A stretch of 64,000 bases of DNA from Marinobacterium_A aestuariivivens. Its GTDB lineage: Bacteria > Pseudomonadota > Gammaproteobacteria > Pseudomonadales > Balneatricaceae. The notes below the pieces were generated by a model. That model was given only the letters and a program-made list of their open reading frames with translations, was not told the origin of the DNA and made no database searches. The stretch is taken from positions 682,001 to 746,000 of the forward strand of contig NZ_JBHSWE010000001.1 in NCBI RefSeq assembly GCF_042661465.1, in the 5' to 3' direction. This document shows positions 19,312 through 29,670 of this stretch, in pieces (position 1 is the first letter of the stretch; each line of letters starts with the position of its first letter). Position numbers and translations under genes: made by a program.

Positions 19312-21350
19312 TCAGGCCCTCCCGTCCAATCGTGCCAGTACCGCCCGCGCCTCGGCCTCGACCTGCTCGGCGGTGAAGCCGAAATGTTCGAACAGGTCCG
19401 CGGCCGGTGCCGATTCACCGAAGGTTTCCATGCCGATCACCACGCCGTCGAGACCCACCCAGCGATACCAGCCGTCCGGCTGCGCCATTTCGATCGCCAC
19501 CCGTGCGCGAACCGCCGGCGGCAGCACGGCGTCACGGTAGGCCGGTTCCTGTTTGGCGAAGCGCTCGACGCAGGGCAACGACAGTACCCGGACCGCCAGC
19601 CCCCTGTCCGTCAGCCGGTCGGCCGCCGCCAGCGCCAGCGCCACTTCGGAACCGGTGGCCAGCAGGACCAGCTGCGGGGTGCCGCTGCAGTCGCGCAGGA
19701 TATAGCCGCCGCGGGCGATGTCGTTCAGCTGCGTCCCATCGCGCGCCTGCGCCGGCAGATTCTGTCGCGACAGCACCAGCGCGCTGGGGCCGTCGGTGCG
19801 CTCGAGCGCGGCACACCAGGCGGCTGCGGTTTCGGTTTCATCGCAGGGACGCCAGCACTCCATATTCGGCGTCTGCCGCAGGCTGGCGAGCTGCTCGATG
19901 GGCTGATGGGTCGGGCCGTCCTCGCCGAGACCGATGGAATCGTGGGTATAGACGAAGATATTGCGGATCCCCATCAGCGCGGCCATGCGTACGGCATTGC
20001 GGGCGTACTCCATGAACATCAGGAAGGTGCCGCCGTACGGGATGAAGCCGCCATGCAGCGCCAGGCCGTTCATGATGGCGCTCATGCCGAATTCGCGCAC
20101 GCCGTAATGGATATAGTTGCCGTCTGCGGCCTCGGCCGAAACGGCTTTCGAGCCGGACCACTGCGTCAGGTTGGACGGCGCCAGGTCCGCCGAGCCACCG
20201 AGCAGCTCCGGCAAGGCCGGCCCCGGGCTTCCAGCACCTCCTGCGAACTCTTGCGGCTCGCCAGGGTGCGGCCTTGCTGCTGGCAGCGCTGCAACAGCTC
20301 CAGACTCAATGCCTTCCAGTTCGGCGGCAGTTCGCCGGCCTGGCGACGTTCGAACTCGGCAGCCAGCGCCGGATGCGCGGCGCGATAAGCCTCGAATCGA
20401 TGCCGCCAGTCCAGCTCCAGTGCGGCGCCGGCATCCTGGGCATCCCAGGCCCTGCGGATATCGTCGGGTACCTCGAAGGGTGCATGGGGCCAGTCGAGCG
20501 CGTCACGGGTCGCGGCGATCTCGTCGTCGCCCAGAGGGGCACCGTGGCAGTCGTGCGTACCGGCCTTGTTTGGCGAGCCGAAGCCGATGGTGGTCCTGCA
20601 GCAGATCAGGCTCGGCCGCTGCGTCTCGGCCTTCGCATCGCGGATAGCCCCATCGATGTCGACAACGTCGTGGCCGTCGACCGCCTCGATCACCTGCCAG
20701 CCGTAAGCGCGGAAGCGCGCCGGCGTGTCGTCGTTGAACCAGCCCTCGACCTCGCCGTCGATGGAGATGCCGTTGTCGTCGTAGATTACGATCAGCTTGC
20801 CCAGTCCCAGGGTGCCGGCCAGCGAGCAGACCTCGTGGGATATCCCCTCCATCAGGCAACCGTCGCCGACGAAGGCGTAGGTGTGGTGATCGACGATGGC
20901 ATGGCCCGGCCGGTTGAACTGCGCCGCCAGCGTTCGTTCGGCCAGCGCCAGTCCGACGGCATTGGCGAGCCCCTGCCCCAGCGGGCCGGTGGTGGTCTCG
21001 ACGCCGGGGGCATAGCCGTATTCCGGGTGGCCCGGGGTCTTCGAGTGCAACTGTCGGAAGCGCCTGAGCTCATCGAGCGGCAGGTCGTAGCCGCTCAGGT
21101 GCAGCAGGCTGTAGAGCAGCATCGAGCCGTGGCCGTTGGACAGCACGAAGCGGTCGCGGTCGGGCCAGTCCGGATTGACCGGACTGTGGCGCAGATGGTC
21201 GCGCCAGAGCACCTCGGCAATATCGGCCATCCCCATCGGCGCGCCGGGGTGGCCCGAGTTGGCCTGCTGCACGGCGTCCATGCTCAGGGCGCGGACGGCG
21301 TTGGCCAGGGTACGGCGGCTCAGTTCGCTGTGAGCGGCGGGGGCGTTCAT
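19312..21350 (-). CDS. tkt: Transketolase (one frameshift)
   Basis: 679 aa after repair. Thiamine-diphosphate enzyme moving C2 units between sugar phosphates. The N-terminal SGHPGAPMGMA, the TPP-binding GDGCLMEGISHEV block, and the C-terminal REFGMSAIMNGLALHGG and THDSIGLGEDGPTHQPIEQL blocks are intact. One G is missing near 20221-20224 (SQEVLEARG-PALPELLGG). Its start overlaps the tal stop as ATGA, so the two are translationally coupled. Dedicated to the polyol operon rather than the general copy (inference). Confidence 0.92.
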
Positions 21351-22315
21351 GCGGCACCTCCTGCCAGGCGCTCGCGCAGCAGCGCTTCGAGCTTCAGCTG
21401 ATCGGCCTCGAAGCCGCGGATGCCCTCGGCGAGCTTCTCGGTCGCCATGGCGTCCTCGTTGAGCTGCCAACGGAATTCGGCTTCGCCGATTGGCGCCGGG
21501 CGCCCGGCACGCTCCCCACTGTCGGCCAGCACCCGCTCGACGGAGCCTTCGGTGTGGGCCAATTCCTCGAGCAGTGCCGGACTGATGGTCAGGCGGTCGC
21601 AGCCTGCCAGTGCCAGGATCTCGCCGCTGTTGCGGAAACTTGCCCCCATCACCACGGTGGGATAGCCGTGACGGCGGAAATAGCGGTAGATCTCCCGTAC
21701 CTGCAGCACGCCCGGTTCTTCGTCGGGTGCGTAATCCGTGTCGGGGTTGGCCTTGCGGTACCAGTCGAGGATGCGTCCGACGAACGGCGAGATCAGGAAG
21801 GCGCCGGCCTCGGCACAGGCGCGGGCCTGGGCAAAGCTGAAGATCAGCGTCAGATTGCACTCGATGCCCTCGCGCTCCAGCACCTCGGCGGCACGGATAC
21901 CCTCCCAGGTGGACGCGAGCTTGATCAGGATGCGGTCGCGGTCGATACCGGCCTCTTCGTACAGTGCCACCAGCCGGCGCGCCCTGGCGATGCTGGCCTT
22001 GGTGTCGAACGACAAGCGGGCATTGACCTCGGTCGAGACCCGGCCCGGGACATGATTGAGGATCAGGCAGCCCATCGCCACCACCAGGCGGTCGCAGGCC
22101 TCGTCGATGGCTTCGTCGAGGCTGCCGTTATGGTCGCGGGCGACGGCGACGATGTCGTCGAGCAGCGCATCGTACTGCCCGGACTGCACCGCTTTCAGAA
22201 TCAGCGACGGGTTGGTGGTGGCATCCTGGGGCGCGAAGCGCCGGATCGCCTCGAGGTCGCCGGTATCGGCGACCACCGTGCTCAGTTGCTTGAGTTGTTC
22301 CAGCAGGTTGGACAT
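21347..22315 (-). CDS. tal: Transaldolase
   Basis: 322 aa, class I transaldolase moving C3 units between sugar phosphates. The catalytic Lys is in ILIKLASTWEGIRAAE, and the Asp of the early QDATTNPSLILKA motif is present. ATG 22315 follows AGGAGT. It overlaps tkt by four bases and lies 11 bases after the HAD phosphatase gene. Together with tkt and mtlY it lets xylulose 5-phosphate enter central metabolism. Confidence 0.94.
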   Translation of the reverse strand: MSNLLEQLKQLSTVVADTGDLEAIRRFAPQDATTNPSLILKAVQSGQYDALLDDIVAVARDHNGSLDEAIDEACDRLVVAMGCLILNHVPGRVSTEVNARLSFDTKASIARARRLVALYEEAGIDRDRILIKLASTWEGIRAAEVLEREGIECNLTLIFSFAQARACAEAGAFLISPFVGRILDWYRKANPDTDYAPDEEPGVLQVREIYRYFRRHGYPTVVMGASFRNSGEILALAGCDRLTISPALLEELAHTEGSVERVLADSGERAGRPAPIGEAEFRWQLNEDAMATEKLAEGIRGFEADQLKLEALLRERLAGGAA

Positions 22316-22326
22316 GGTGACTCCTG

Positions 22327-22989
22327 TTATTCTGTTGTTTGTGCCGTCCCGGCAGTCTGCAGTTCGCTCAGGCTCTGGTGCAGGCTGCGATGGATATGGT
22401 CGGCGATACTGAACTTCTGGGGTGCCGGGTGGGCCGGATCCGGCACTGCGGTCACCGTCATGCCGGCGGCCCGGGCGGCAACCACACCATTGACCGAGTC
22501 CTCCCAGACCCGGCACTGCGCAGGCTCGGCGCCAAGACGCCCGGCCGCCAGCTCGAACACGGCCGGATGCGGCTTCGACCTCGGCACCTCGGTACCGGAG
22601 GCCAGCACCCGCACCGGCAGCCGGTGTCGCTCGACGACCGCCTCGATAAAGGCAAGTGGCGACGACGAGGCGATCGCCATCGGTACCCCTTCCCCGGCCA
22701 GCCAATCGACGAGCGCCCGCGCGCCCGGCATCAGCGGCGCCTCGACGATGGCCCGCTCCATGCGCTGGAGCAACTCGTCGAGCAGCTCATCGGGTTTGAC
22801 GCCCCGCCCGGGATGACATCGCGCCATCGTCTGGCAAAAATCCCGACTGCTGCGCCCCTGAAAGGCCTGCAACTGGGTGTCGCTCAGGGTCAGGCCGTAG
22901 CCTTCCTGCATCACCGCCCGCTGTGTCGCCATCCAGACCGGCTCCGAGTCGATCAGCAGGCCGTCCATATCGAAGATCGCAAACGTCAT
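22327..22989 (-). CDS. HAD-superfamily sugar-phosphate phosphatase
   Basis: 220 aa. HAD motifs: FDMDGLLIDSEP (nucleophile Asp), IASSSP (motif II Ser), RSKPHP (motif III Lys) and WEDSVNGVVAARAAGM (motif IV). Closest in form to YniC/YcjU-type hexitol or hexose phosphatases or phosphoglucomutases. ATG 22989 overlaps the mtlD stop by one base (TGATG). Within a polyol operon it may clear toxic phosphorylated polyols. Confidence 0.85.
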   Translation of the reverse strand: MTFAIFDMDGLLIDSEPVWMATQRAVMQEGYGLTLSDTQLQAFQGRSSRDFCQTMARCHPGRGVKPDELLDELLQRMERAIVEAPLMPGARALVDWLAGEGVPMAIASSSPLAFIEAVVERHRLPVRVLASGTEVPRSKPHPAVFELAAGRLGAEPAQCRVWEDSVNGVVAARAAGMTVTAVPDPAHPAPQKFSIADHIHRSLHQSLSELQTAGTAQTTE

Positions 22990-24470
22990 CAGCCCTCGTC
23001 CGCCATGCACCGTTCGAGGGTGGCGCGCACGCCCAGTGTCTGCAGTCGCTCAAGCTGCAGCCGGAAAGCCTCGACGAAGGCCGCCGATTCAGGAATCCTG
23101 CGGCCGAACACCTCTTCCATGCCGAGAAAACGCTCGACCTGGTCGTCACCCGGACGGGCCGCCTGCCGTACCAGGTCGCTGCGGGGATCGCCGACCTCGA
23201 ATGGATTGCCGTTCTGGTCGATCCGCGTCTGGTACTGGCACCAGGCGGCGATTATCAATGCGGTGCGATGCAGTGGCGCGCCCGCCTCGATCTGCCTGAG
23301 CAGGGTCGGCAGCACGAACTTCGGCAAACGGGACGAGCCGTCATAACCGATGCGGCTGAGCTGATCGCAGATGGCGGTGTTGGAGAAACGCTGAATCAGG
23401 CTGTCCTTGTAGGCCGCAAGGTCGATGCCCGGCGCTTCTTCCAGGTAGGGCGTGACGTCGCTGTCCATGTAGACCCGCACATAGTCGCGCAGTTGCGCGT
23501 CCTGCATGGTCTCGTGGGCGTAGCGATGCCCCAGCAGGGCGCCAAGATAGGCGAGCGCCTGATGACCGCCGTTGAGCAGGCCGATCTTCATCTCTTCATA
23601 GGGCGTGACGTCATCGGTGAACTGCACGCCGACCTCGTTCCAGTCCGGACGGCCGTTGCAGAATTTGTCCTCCAGCACCCACTGCAGGAAGGGTTCCGCC
23701 ACCACCGGCCAGGCGTCTTCGATACCGGTTTCGTCCAGCAGCTGCTGGCGATGGGCGGGGCTCGTCATCGGTGTGATGCGGTCCACCATGGCATTCGGGA
23801 AGGTGACATTGTCGGCGATCCAGTCCCGCAGCGCCTCGTCCCGCAGGGCGGCAAAGCTCAGCAGCGCATTGCGGGCCACCTCGCCGTTGTGCGGGAGGTT
23901 GTCGCAGGACATGACGGTGAAGGGCCGGATACCGGCATCGCGCCGCCGTTTCAGCGCCTCGACCAGGAAGCCAAACACCGTTTTCGGCGACTGCGGGTTC
24001 TCCAGATCATGGCGGATCTCCGGCAGCTCGGCCAGGAATTCGCCGGTACTGTCATCGGTGCAGTAGCCGCCCTCGGTAATGGTCAGCGACACGATGCGTA
24101 TCACCGGATCGGTCAGCCGGGCGAGCAGAGCCTCGGGGCCGTCCGCGGCCAGCACGAAGTCCAGGATGGCACCGACGACCTGAATCCCGGTGTCGTCGCC
24201 ATCCCCCAGTTCATAGAGGGTATAGAGGTAGTCCTGGGCCGCCAGGGCATCGCGCATCGCTCTGTCCTCGGCGCGCAATCCGACGCCGCAGATGCCCCAG
24301 TCGCCCGCTTTGCCTCGGTTCAGCAGTTGCTCGGTATAGACGGCCTGGTGGGCGCGGTGGAAACCGCCGACACCGATGTGCAGTATGCCCGGCGTCACCG
24401 CGCTGCGATCATAGGCGGGCTTGAGAATATCGTCACCCAAAAGTGACAGGCTTTCAGCCTTGAGTTTCAT
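22989..24470 (-). CDS. mtlD: Mannitol 2-dehydrogenase (polyol long-chain dehydrogenase)
   Basis: 493 aa. Zinc-independent long-chain polyol dehydrogenase oxidising mannitol to fructose, and in pseudomonads also D-arabitol to D-xylulose and sorbitol to fructose. Signature GILHIGVGGFHRAHQAVYTE near residues 28-47 and catalytic-region KIGLLNGGHQALAYLG are visible. ATG 24470 is chosen because homology begins there. The xylulokinase at the operon end matches arabitol as one physiological substrate. Confidence 0.92.
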   Translation of the reverse strand: MKLKAESLSLLGDDILKPAYDRSAVTPGILHIGVGGFHRAHQAVYTEQLLNRGKAGDWGICGVGLRAEDRAMRDALAAQDYLYTLYELGDGDDTGIQVVGAILDFVLAADGPEALLARLTDPVIRIVSLTITEGGYCTDDSTGEFLAELPEIRHDLENPQSPKTVFGFLVEALKRRRDAGIRPFTVMSCDNLPHNGEVARNALLSFAALRDEALRDWIADNVTFPNAMVDRITPMTSPAHRQQLLDETGIEDAWPVVAEPFLQWVLEDKFCNGRPDWNEVGVQFTDDVTPYEEMKIGLLNGGHQALAYLGALLGHRYAHETMQDAQLRDYVRVYMDSDVTPYLEEAPGIDLAAYKDSLIQRFSNTAICDQLSRIGYDGSSRLPKFVLPTLLRQIEAGAPLHRTALIIAAWCQYQTRIDQNGNPFEVGDPRSDLVRQAARPGDDQVERFLGMEEVFGRRIPESAAFVEAFRLQLERLQTLGVRATLERCMADEG

Positions 24471-24539
24471 CTGTTCGTTACCTTGGGCTGGAATAAAGGA
24501 ATTGGTAATGGCGTTTAGGTGTGTCTGGGCGCTACCTTT

Positions 24540-24663
24540 ATTCGCTGCGGGGGCGCAGCTCCTACGGCGTTCGGTCGGCCCGTAGGAGCGCCGCCCCGGT
24601 GCGAATATCGTTGGCACGGAGGTATGCAGAAACCTCATTCGTTGCGGGGCGCAGCTCCCACTA
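24540..24663. repeat. Family D repeat: inverted pair of GTAGGAGC elements
   Basis: ATTCGCTGCGGGGGCGCAGC followed by TCCTAC faces GTAGGAGCGCCGCCCCGGTG followed by CGAAT, with a third truncated ATTCGTTGCGGGGCGCAGCT copy at 24638-24657. It lies between mtlK and mtlD and resembles the GTAGGAGC repeats common in pseudomonads. Confidence 0.7.
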
Positions 24664-24666
24664 TGG

Positions 24667-25775
24667 TCAGGCGGCCTGGGCCGGAGCGCCGGGCTTGGGC
24701 ACCGCCCGGCCCTCTTTGTCGAACAGGTGGCAGTGCGCCAGCTCCGGAGCCAGTCCCACCTGCTCGCCGAAACGGCCGGCGAAATCGCCGCCGGCGCGCA
24801 CGGTCAGCGTCTCGCCGTTATCCGCCTTGACGTAGCAGTAGGTGTCGGCGCCCAGGTGCTCGGTGACGTCCAGGGTGACCCGGAACGGGCTGGCATCGGC
24901 CGCGACCACCTGGATATGCTCGGGCCGCACACCGAGAGTCACCGCATCGCCCGCCTTGAGACCGCTGCCATCCAGCGCCAGCTGATATTCGGGGCCGCAG
25001 TCGAGCGCCACGCTGACGCCGGCATGCTCGGCTTTTGCCACCTTTCCTTTCAGGAAGGCCATCTTCGGCGTGCCGATAAAACCGGCGACGAACTGGTTGA
25101 CCGGATGGTGATAGAGCTCCAGCGGCGAGCCGACCTGCTCGATGCGGCCGCCGTTAAGCACCACCACCTTGTCGGCCAGCGTCATCGCCTCGACCTGGTC
25201 GTGGGTGACGTAGATCATCGTGGCGTTCAGTTCGTGGTGCAGCCGCGCCAGCTCCAGGCGCATCTGTACCCGCAGCGCCGCATCGAGGTTCGACAGCGGT
25301 TCGTCGAACAGAAAAATCTTGGGATGGCGCACGATGGAGCGGCCGATCGCCACGCGCTGGCGCTGACCGCCGGACAGTGCCTTGGGCTTGCGCTCCAGCA
25401 GGTGGCCGAGTTCGAGAATCTTGGCGGCCTCGTTGACCTTGTTGTCGATCTCGGCTCTGCTGACGCCGGCCAGCTCCAGGGCGAACGACATGTTCTTGCG
25501 CACCGTCATGTGCGGGTAGAGGGCGTAGGTCTGGAACACCATCGCCAGGTCGCGCTTGGCCGGCGCCACGTCGGTGATGTCACGCTCGTCCAGATGGATA
25601 CTGCCGCTGGTGACCTCCTCGAGGCCGGCGATCAGGCGCAGCAGCGTCGACTTGCCGCAGCCGGACGGGCCGACGAAGACCACGAACTCGTGGTCCCTGA
25701 TGTCCAGGTCGATGCCTTTGATGATGTCGATGTCTTCGAAGCTTTTTTCAGGTTGCGAATAGTCAGATCAGCCAT
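24667..25775 (-). CDS. mtlK: Polyol ABC transporter ATPase (one frameshift)
   Basis: 369 aa after repair. MalK/UgpC-type ATPase: Walker A GPSGCGKST, Q-loop FQTYALYP, signature LSGGQRQRVAIGR, Walker B KIFLFDEPLSNLD, His-switch YVTHDQ, then the C-terminal TOBE regulatory domain. One A is missing in the A6 run near 25744-25749 (NLKK-SFEDIDII). ATG 25775. Powers MtlFG import of mannitol, sorbitol or arabitol. Confidence 0.92.
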
Positions 25776-25790
25776 GGGGAAAACCTCTTG

Positions 25791-26624
<834 letters not shown>

Positions 26625-26634
26625 GATCCGTCTC

Positions 26635-26718
26635 CTACGCTTTCTCGGTGAGCGTCTTGGTTATAAGAGCGCCGATCATCCGGAGCAGGATGGTCTGTGA
26701 TGCGCGATAGTGAGTCAT
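26635..26718 (-). CDS. Small ORF between mtlF and mtlG with a copied permease tail
   Basis: 27 codons (29 from the upstream ATG at 26724). AGGAG from the mtlF stop region lies 8 bases before ATG 26718. Its end, ILLRMIGALITKTLTEKA, mirrors the last residues of MtlF (ILIRMIGKNLTEKA), and the DNA is correspondingly similar. It is probably a remnant of tail duplication, or a small translated spacer that couples mtlG to mtlF. No known family. Confidence 0.4.
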   Translation of the reverse strand: MTHYRASQTILLRMIGALITKTLTEKA

Positions 26719-26728
26719 GTCCATGCTC

Positions 26729-27673
26729 CTAGGCCTTTTCGGTGAGATTCTTGCCGATCATCCGGATCAGGATGAAGGCCGCTATGTTGGCGATCACCAC
26801 CGCCACCAGACCGCCGGCACTCGCCATGCCGACATCGAACTGCAGCAGCGCCTGGCTGTAGATCAGGTAGGCCAGGTTGGTGGTCTCGTAGCCCGGACCG
26901 CCGCCGGTGGTGGTGAAGATCTCGGCGAAGATCGACAACAGGAAGATGGTCTCGATCATCACCACTACCGCGATCGGTCGTGCCAGGTGCGGCAGGGTGA
27001 TGTGCCAGAAGATGGCGATCGGGCCGGCGCCGTCGAGACGGGCGGCATCCTTCTGCTCCTGGTCGAGGGACTGCATCGCCGTCATCAGCAGCAGCACCGC
27101 GAAGGGCACCCACTGCCAGGACACGATCAGGATGATCGCCTGCAGCGGATACTCGGCGAACCAGTCCACCGGCGTGGCGCCGAAGAAGCGCCAGACGGCG
27201 GCGAAGACCCCGGATACCGGGTGCAGCAGCAGGTTCTTCCACACCAGGGCGCTGACCGTCGGCATGATGAAGAACGGCGAGATCAGCAGCACCCGGGCGA
27301 TCCCCCGGCCCCAGAAAGGCGTATCGACCAGCACCGCGATCAGCACCCCGGCGACGACGCTGATCAGCAGCACCGCGCCGACCAGCCAGAGGGTATTGAA
27401 GGCGCCGTGGACGAAGCCTTCGTCGGTGAGGAAGTAGTAGAAGTTTTCGAAGCCGACGAATTCGTTGTCACCCGGATAGAGCAGGTTGTAGCGAATCAGC
27501 GAGAAATAGACCGTCATCGCCAGCGGCACGGCCATCCAGATCAGCAGCACCAGTACCGACGGCGATACGGTAAACAGACCGACCCGGCTCTGGCGCCGCT
27601 TTTCGGCCTTGACGGTCTGGGGTCCGGTGTCCGGCTCAGCCGTCACCCCGGCTTGCAGACTTGAGATACTCAT
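26729..27673 (-). CDS. mtlF: Polyol ABC transporter permease, MalF type
   Basis: 314 aa. A first helix at residues about 32-55 and five more follow. The EAA loop appears as DAARLDGAGPIAIFWHITLP. It forms the MtlFG channel. Separated from mtlE by a 207-base spacer filled with two family C hairpin repeats, which may set the higher expression of the binding protein. Confidence 0.93.
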   Translation of the reverse strand: MSISSLQAGVTAEPDTGPQTVKAEKRRQSRVGLFTVSPSVLVLLIWMAVPLAMTVYFSLIRYNLLYPGDNEFVGFENFYYFLTDEGFVHGAFNTLWLVGAVLLISVVAGVLIAVLVDTPFWGRGIARVLLISPFFIMPTVSALVWKNLLLHPVSGVFAAVWRFFGATPVDWFAEYPLQAIILIVSWQWVPFAVLLLMTAMQSLDQEQKDAARLDGAGPIAIFWHITLPHLARPIAVVVMIETIFLLSIFAEIFTTTGGGPGYETTNLAYLIYSQALLQFDVGMASAGGLVAVVIANIAAFILIRMIGKNLTEKA

Positions 27674-27740
27674 AGGAAATGCTCTTGTTAGGGTCTTGCT
27701 AAAGGGGCCGGAACCGCCGTCCCGGCCGGAGGAACCGCAT

Positions 27741-27880
27741 CAGCAGAAAATTGCTCCTGCATTTTCTGCATACATGGCGGGGCGGCCTTCCGCCATCCAT
27801 GGCCTTAAAAATTGCTCCTGCATCTCAGGAACGCCGGACCGCTGCCCACATGGCGGGGCGGCCTTCCGCCATCCATGGCC
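27741..27880 (-). repeat. Two tandem family C repeats in the mtlE-mtlF spacer
   Basis: On the minus strand each copy carries GCCA-TGGA-TGGC, GGCGG-AAGG-CCGCC and a TGC-AGGA-GCA hairpin. The first copy begins directly at the mtlE stop codon. The DNA is sense to the operon. Probable effects are mRNA stabilisation of mtlE or binding of a GGA-loop-recognising protein. Confidence 0.7.
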
Positions 27881-29197
27881 TTAGTTGTAGTAGCGGGCGC
27901 GCTTCATCTCACGCTCGGTGATCGACTGGGCGCTCTTCATTGCCTGGTCGACCGACATCTGACCGGCAAGGGCGCCGGAGACCAGCTTGCCGACCTGGGT
28001 CGCAATCGACTGAAACTCGGGGATCTGTGCCAGCTGGATACCGGTATAGGGCGCAGGCTTCAGAGTGGCATCGGTCGGATCCGCCTTGTTCAGGGACTCG
28101 AGCGTTTTCTGCGCGAAGGGCGCCGCGCTCATGTACGCCTCATTGGCATAGGTCGACTGGCGGGTACCCGGCGGAACCGCCGCAACGCCGGACGTTTCGG
28201 CGACCAGCTCGCCATACTGCTTGGAGGTCGCCCAGGTCACGAACTCGGTCGCGGCGTCCTTGGCATCGGAGCTGGCCGGAATCGCCAGCGCCCAGGACCA
28301 GAGCCAGCCGGCGCCTTTCTCGGTCACCTGCTTCGGCGCCAGCGCGAAACCGACCTGTTCCGGCACCTTGCTCTGGCTCGCATCGGTGACGAAGGAGCCG
28401 GCCACGGTGGCATCGACCCACATCGCGCACTTGCCTGAGTTGAACAGTGCCAGGTTTTCATTGAAGCCGTTGGAGGACGCTCCGGGCGGGCCGTAGTTAC
28501 CGAGCAGATCGACATAGAACTCGATGGCACTGGTCCAGGCCTCGCCGGTAAACTCCGGCTTCCAGCCCTCGTCGAACCAGCGGGCACCGAAGGCATTGGC
28601 GACCGTGGTCACCAGCGCCATGTTCTCGCCCCAGCCGGCCTTGCCGCGCAGGCAGATGCCGTACTGTTCCTGATCCGGCTTGTGCAGCGCCTTGGCAAAA
28701 TCGCGCATCTGCTCCCAGGTCGGCTGCTCCGGCATCGCCAGGCCGGCCTGCTCGAACAGGTCCTTTCGGTAATAGGTCATCGAGCTTTCGGCATAGAACG
28801 GCAGCGCATAGAGCGTGCCGTCGACCGAGAGGCCATCGCGTACCGACGGGAATATATCGTCGACATCGTAATCGGCCGGCAGGCTTTCCAGCGGCATCAG
28901 CCAGTCGCGCGCGCCCCAGATGCCGGTCTCGTAAAGGCCGATGGTCATGACGTCGAACTGACCACCCTTGGTGGCGATATCGGTGGTCAGGCGCTGACGC
29001 AGCACGTTCTCCTCCAGCACGACCCAGTCCAGTTTGATATCGGGATGGGACTTTTCGAACGCGCCCGACAACTCCTGCATGCGGATCATATCGCCGTTGT
29101 TGACGGTACCGATGGTGACCGTGGTTTCGGCGCTCGCCGGTAACGCCATCATGGCTATCGAAGAGGCAACAAGGGTAGGAATCAGTCGCTTTTTCAT
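27881..29197 (-). CDS. mtlE: Polyol ABC transporter substrate-binding protein
   Basis: 438 aa, periplasmic. The signal peptide is residues 1-23 (KKRLIPTLVASSIAMMALPASA). The mature protein is a family 1 extracellular solute-binding protein like SmoE/MtlE for mannitol, sorbitol and arabitol (YAESSMTYYRKDLFEQAG hinge-adjacent block). ATG 29197 follows GGAGTG. First gene of the nine-gene operon. The permease genes lie beyond a hairpin-rich spacer. Confidence 0.93.
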   Translation of the reverse strand: MKKRLIPTLVASSIAMMALPASAETTVTIGTVNNGDMIRMQELSGAFEKSHPDIKLDWVVLEENVLRQRLTTDIATKGGQFDVMTIGLYETGIWGARDWLMPLESLPADYDVDDIFPSVRDGLSVDGTLYALPFYAESSMTYYRKDLFEQAGLAMPEQPTWEQMRDFAKALHKPDQEQYGICLRGKAGWGENMALVTTVANAFGARWFDEGWKPEFTGEAWTSAIEFYVDLLGNYGPPGASSNGFNENLALFNSGKCAMWVDATVAGSFVTDASQSKVPEQVGFALAPKQVTEKGAGWLWSWALAIPASSDAKDAATEFVTWATSKQYGELVAETSGVAAVPPGTRQSTYANEAYMSAAPFAQKTLESLNKADPTDATLKPAPYTGIQLAQIPEFQSIATQVGKLVSGALAGQMSVDQAMKSAQSITEREMKRARYYN

Positions 29198-29670
29198 TTA
29201 TTAACACTCCATCGCTGACAAAGGTCAGCCTGTTGTTATCGTTTTTGTCTACCCTGCCGAGTGACCCTGACGGGCACCGGGGGAGCTAGGGTGTCTTCAT
29301 TACACTGCCCTGCGGGTTTTGAAACAAATGCAATATCGACTCAAAACCTGTACTTTTTTGCACTCGCCGAGATCAAAGCAAGAACCAGACGGGCAGCCAA
29401 ACGAAATACAATCCATTTAAATTCAAATACTTGACACAAAAAGTCACGTCTGCAGCAGCTTTGAAAGTGTACAACCCGAACGAGTTGGGCTAGGGTAGGA
29501 AAAAGCTGGAAAGCGACCGGTACGTCGAGGGGCTTTGCCATCGCTACCGTTGCCGCGGTGGCCAGAGGCTCGCCGTGGCACAGGAGCCGGAGAACAGGGC
29601 GGTTCGCCATTGCAGAAGTTCGTTACACCTTTACTTGATAGTCCAACCAGCCGGTATTGCAACCCGCGCC
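29198..29670. promoter_or_regulatory. Divergent mtlE/mtlR control region
   Basis: 473 bases, AT-rich near 29310-29470. By analogy with pseudomonads the MtlR-activated mtlE promoter lies in the part nearest 29200-29360. I cannot point to a certain MtlR site or -10/-35 pair, and see no repeat or RNA gene here. Confidence 0.4.

Noticed and set aside
27680..27880. Riboswitch or attenuator in the mtlE-mtlF spacer
   Set aside because: The hairpins belong to a dispersed repeat family also found by unrelated genes, and no known riboswitch core is visible.
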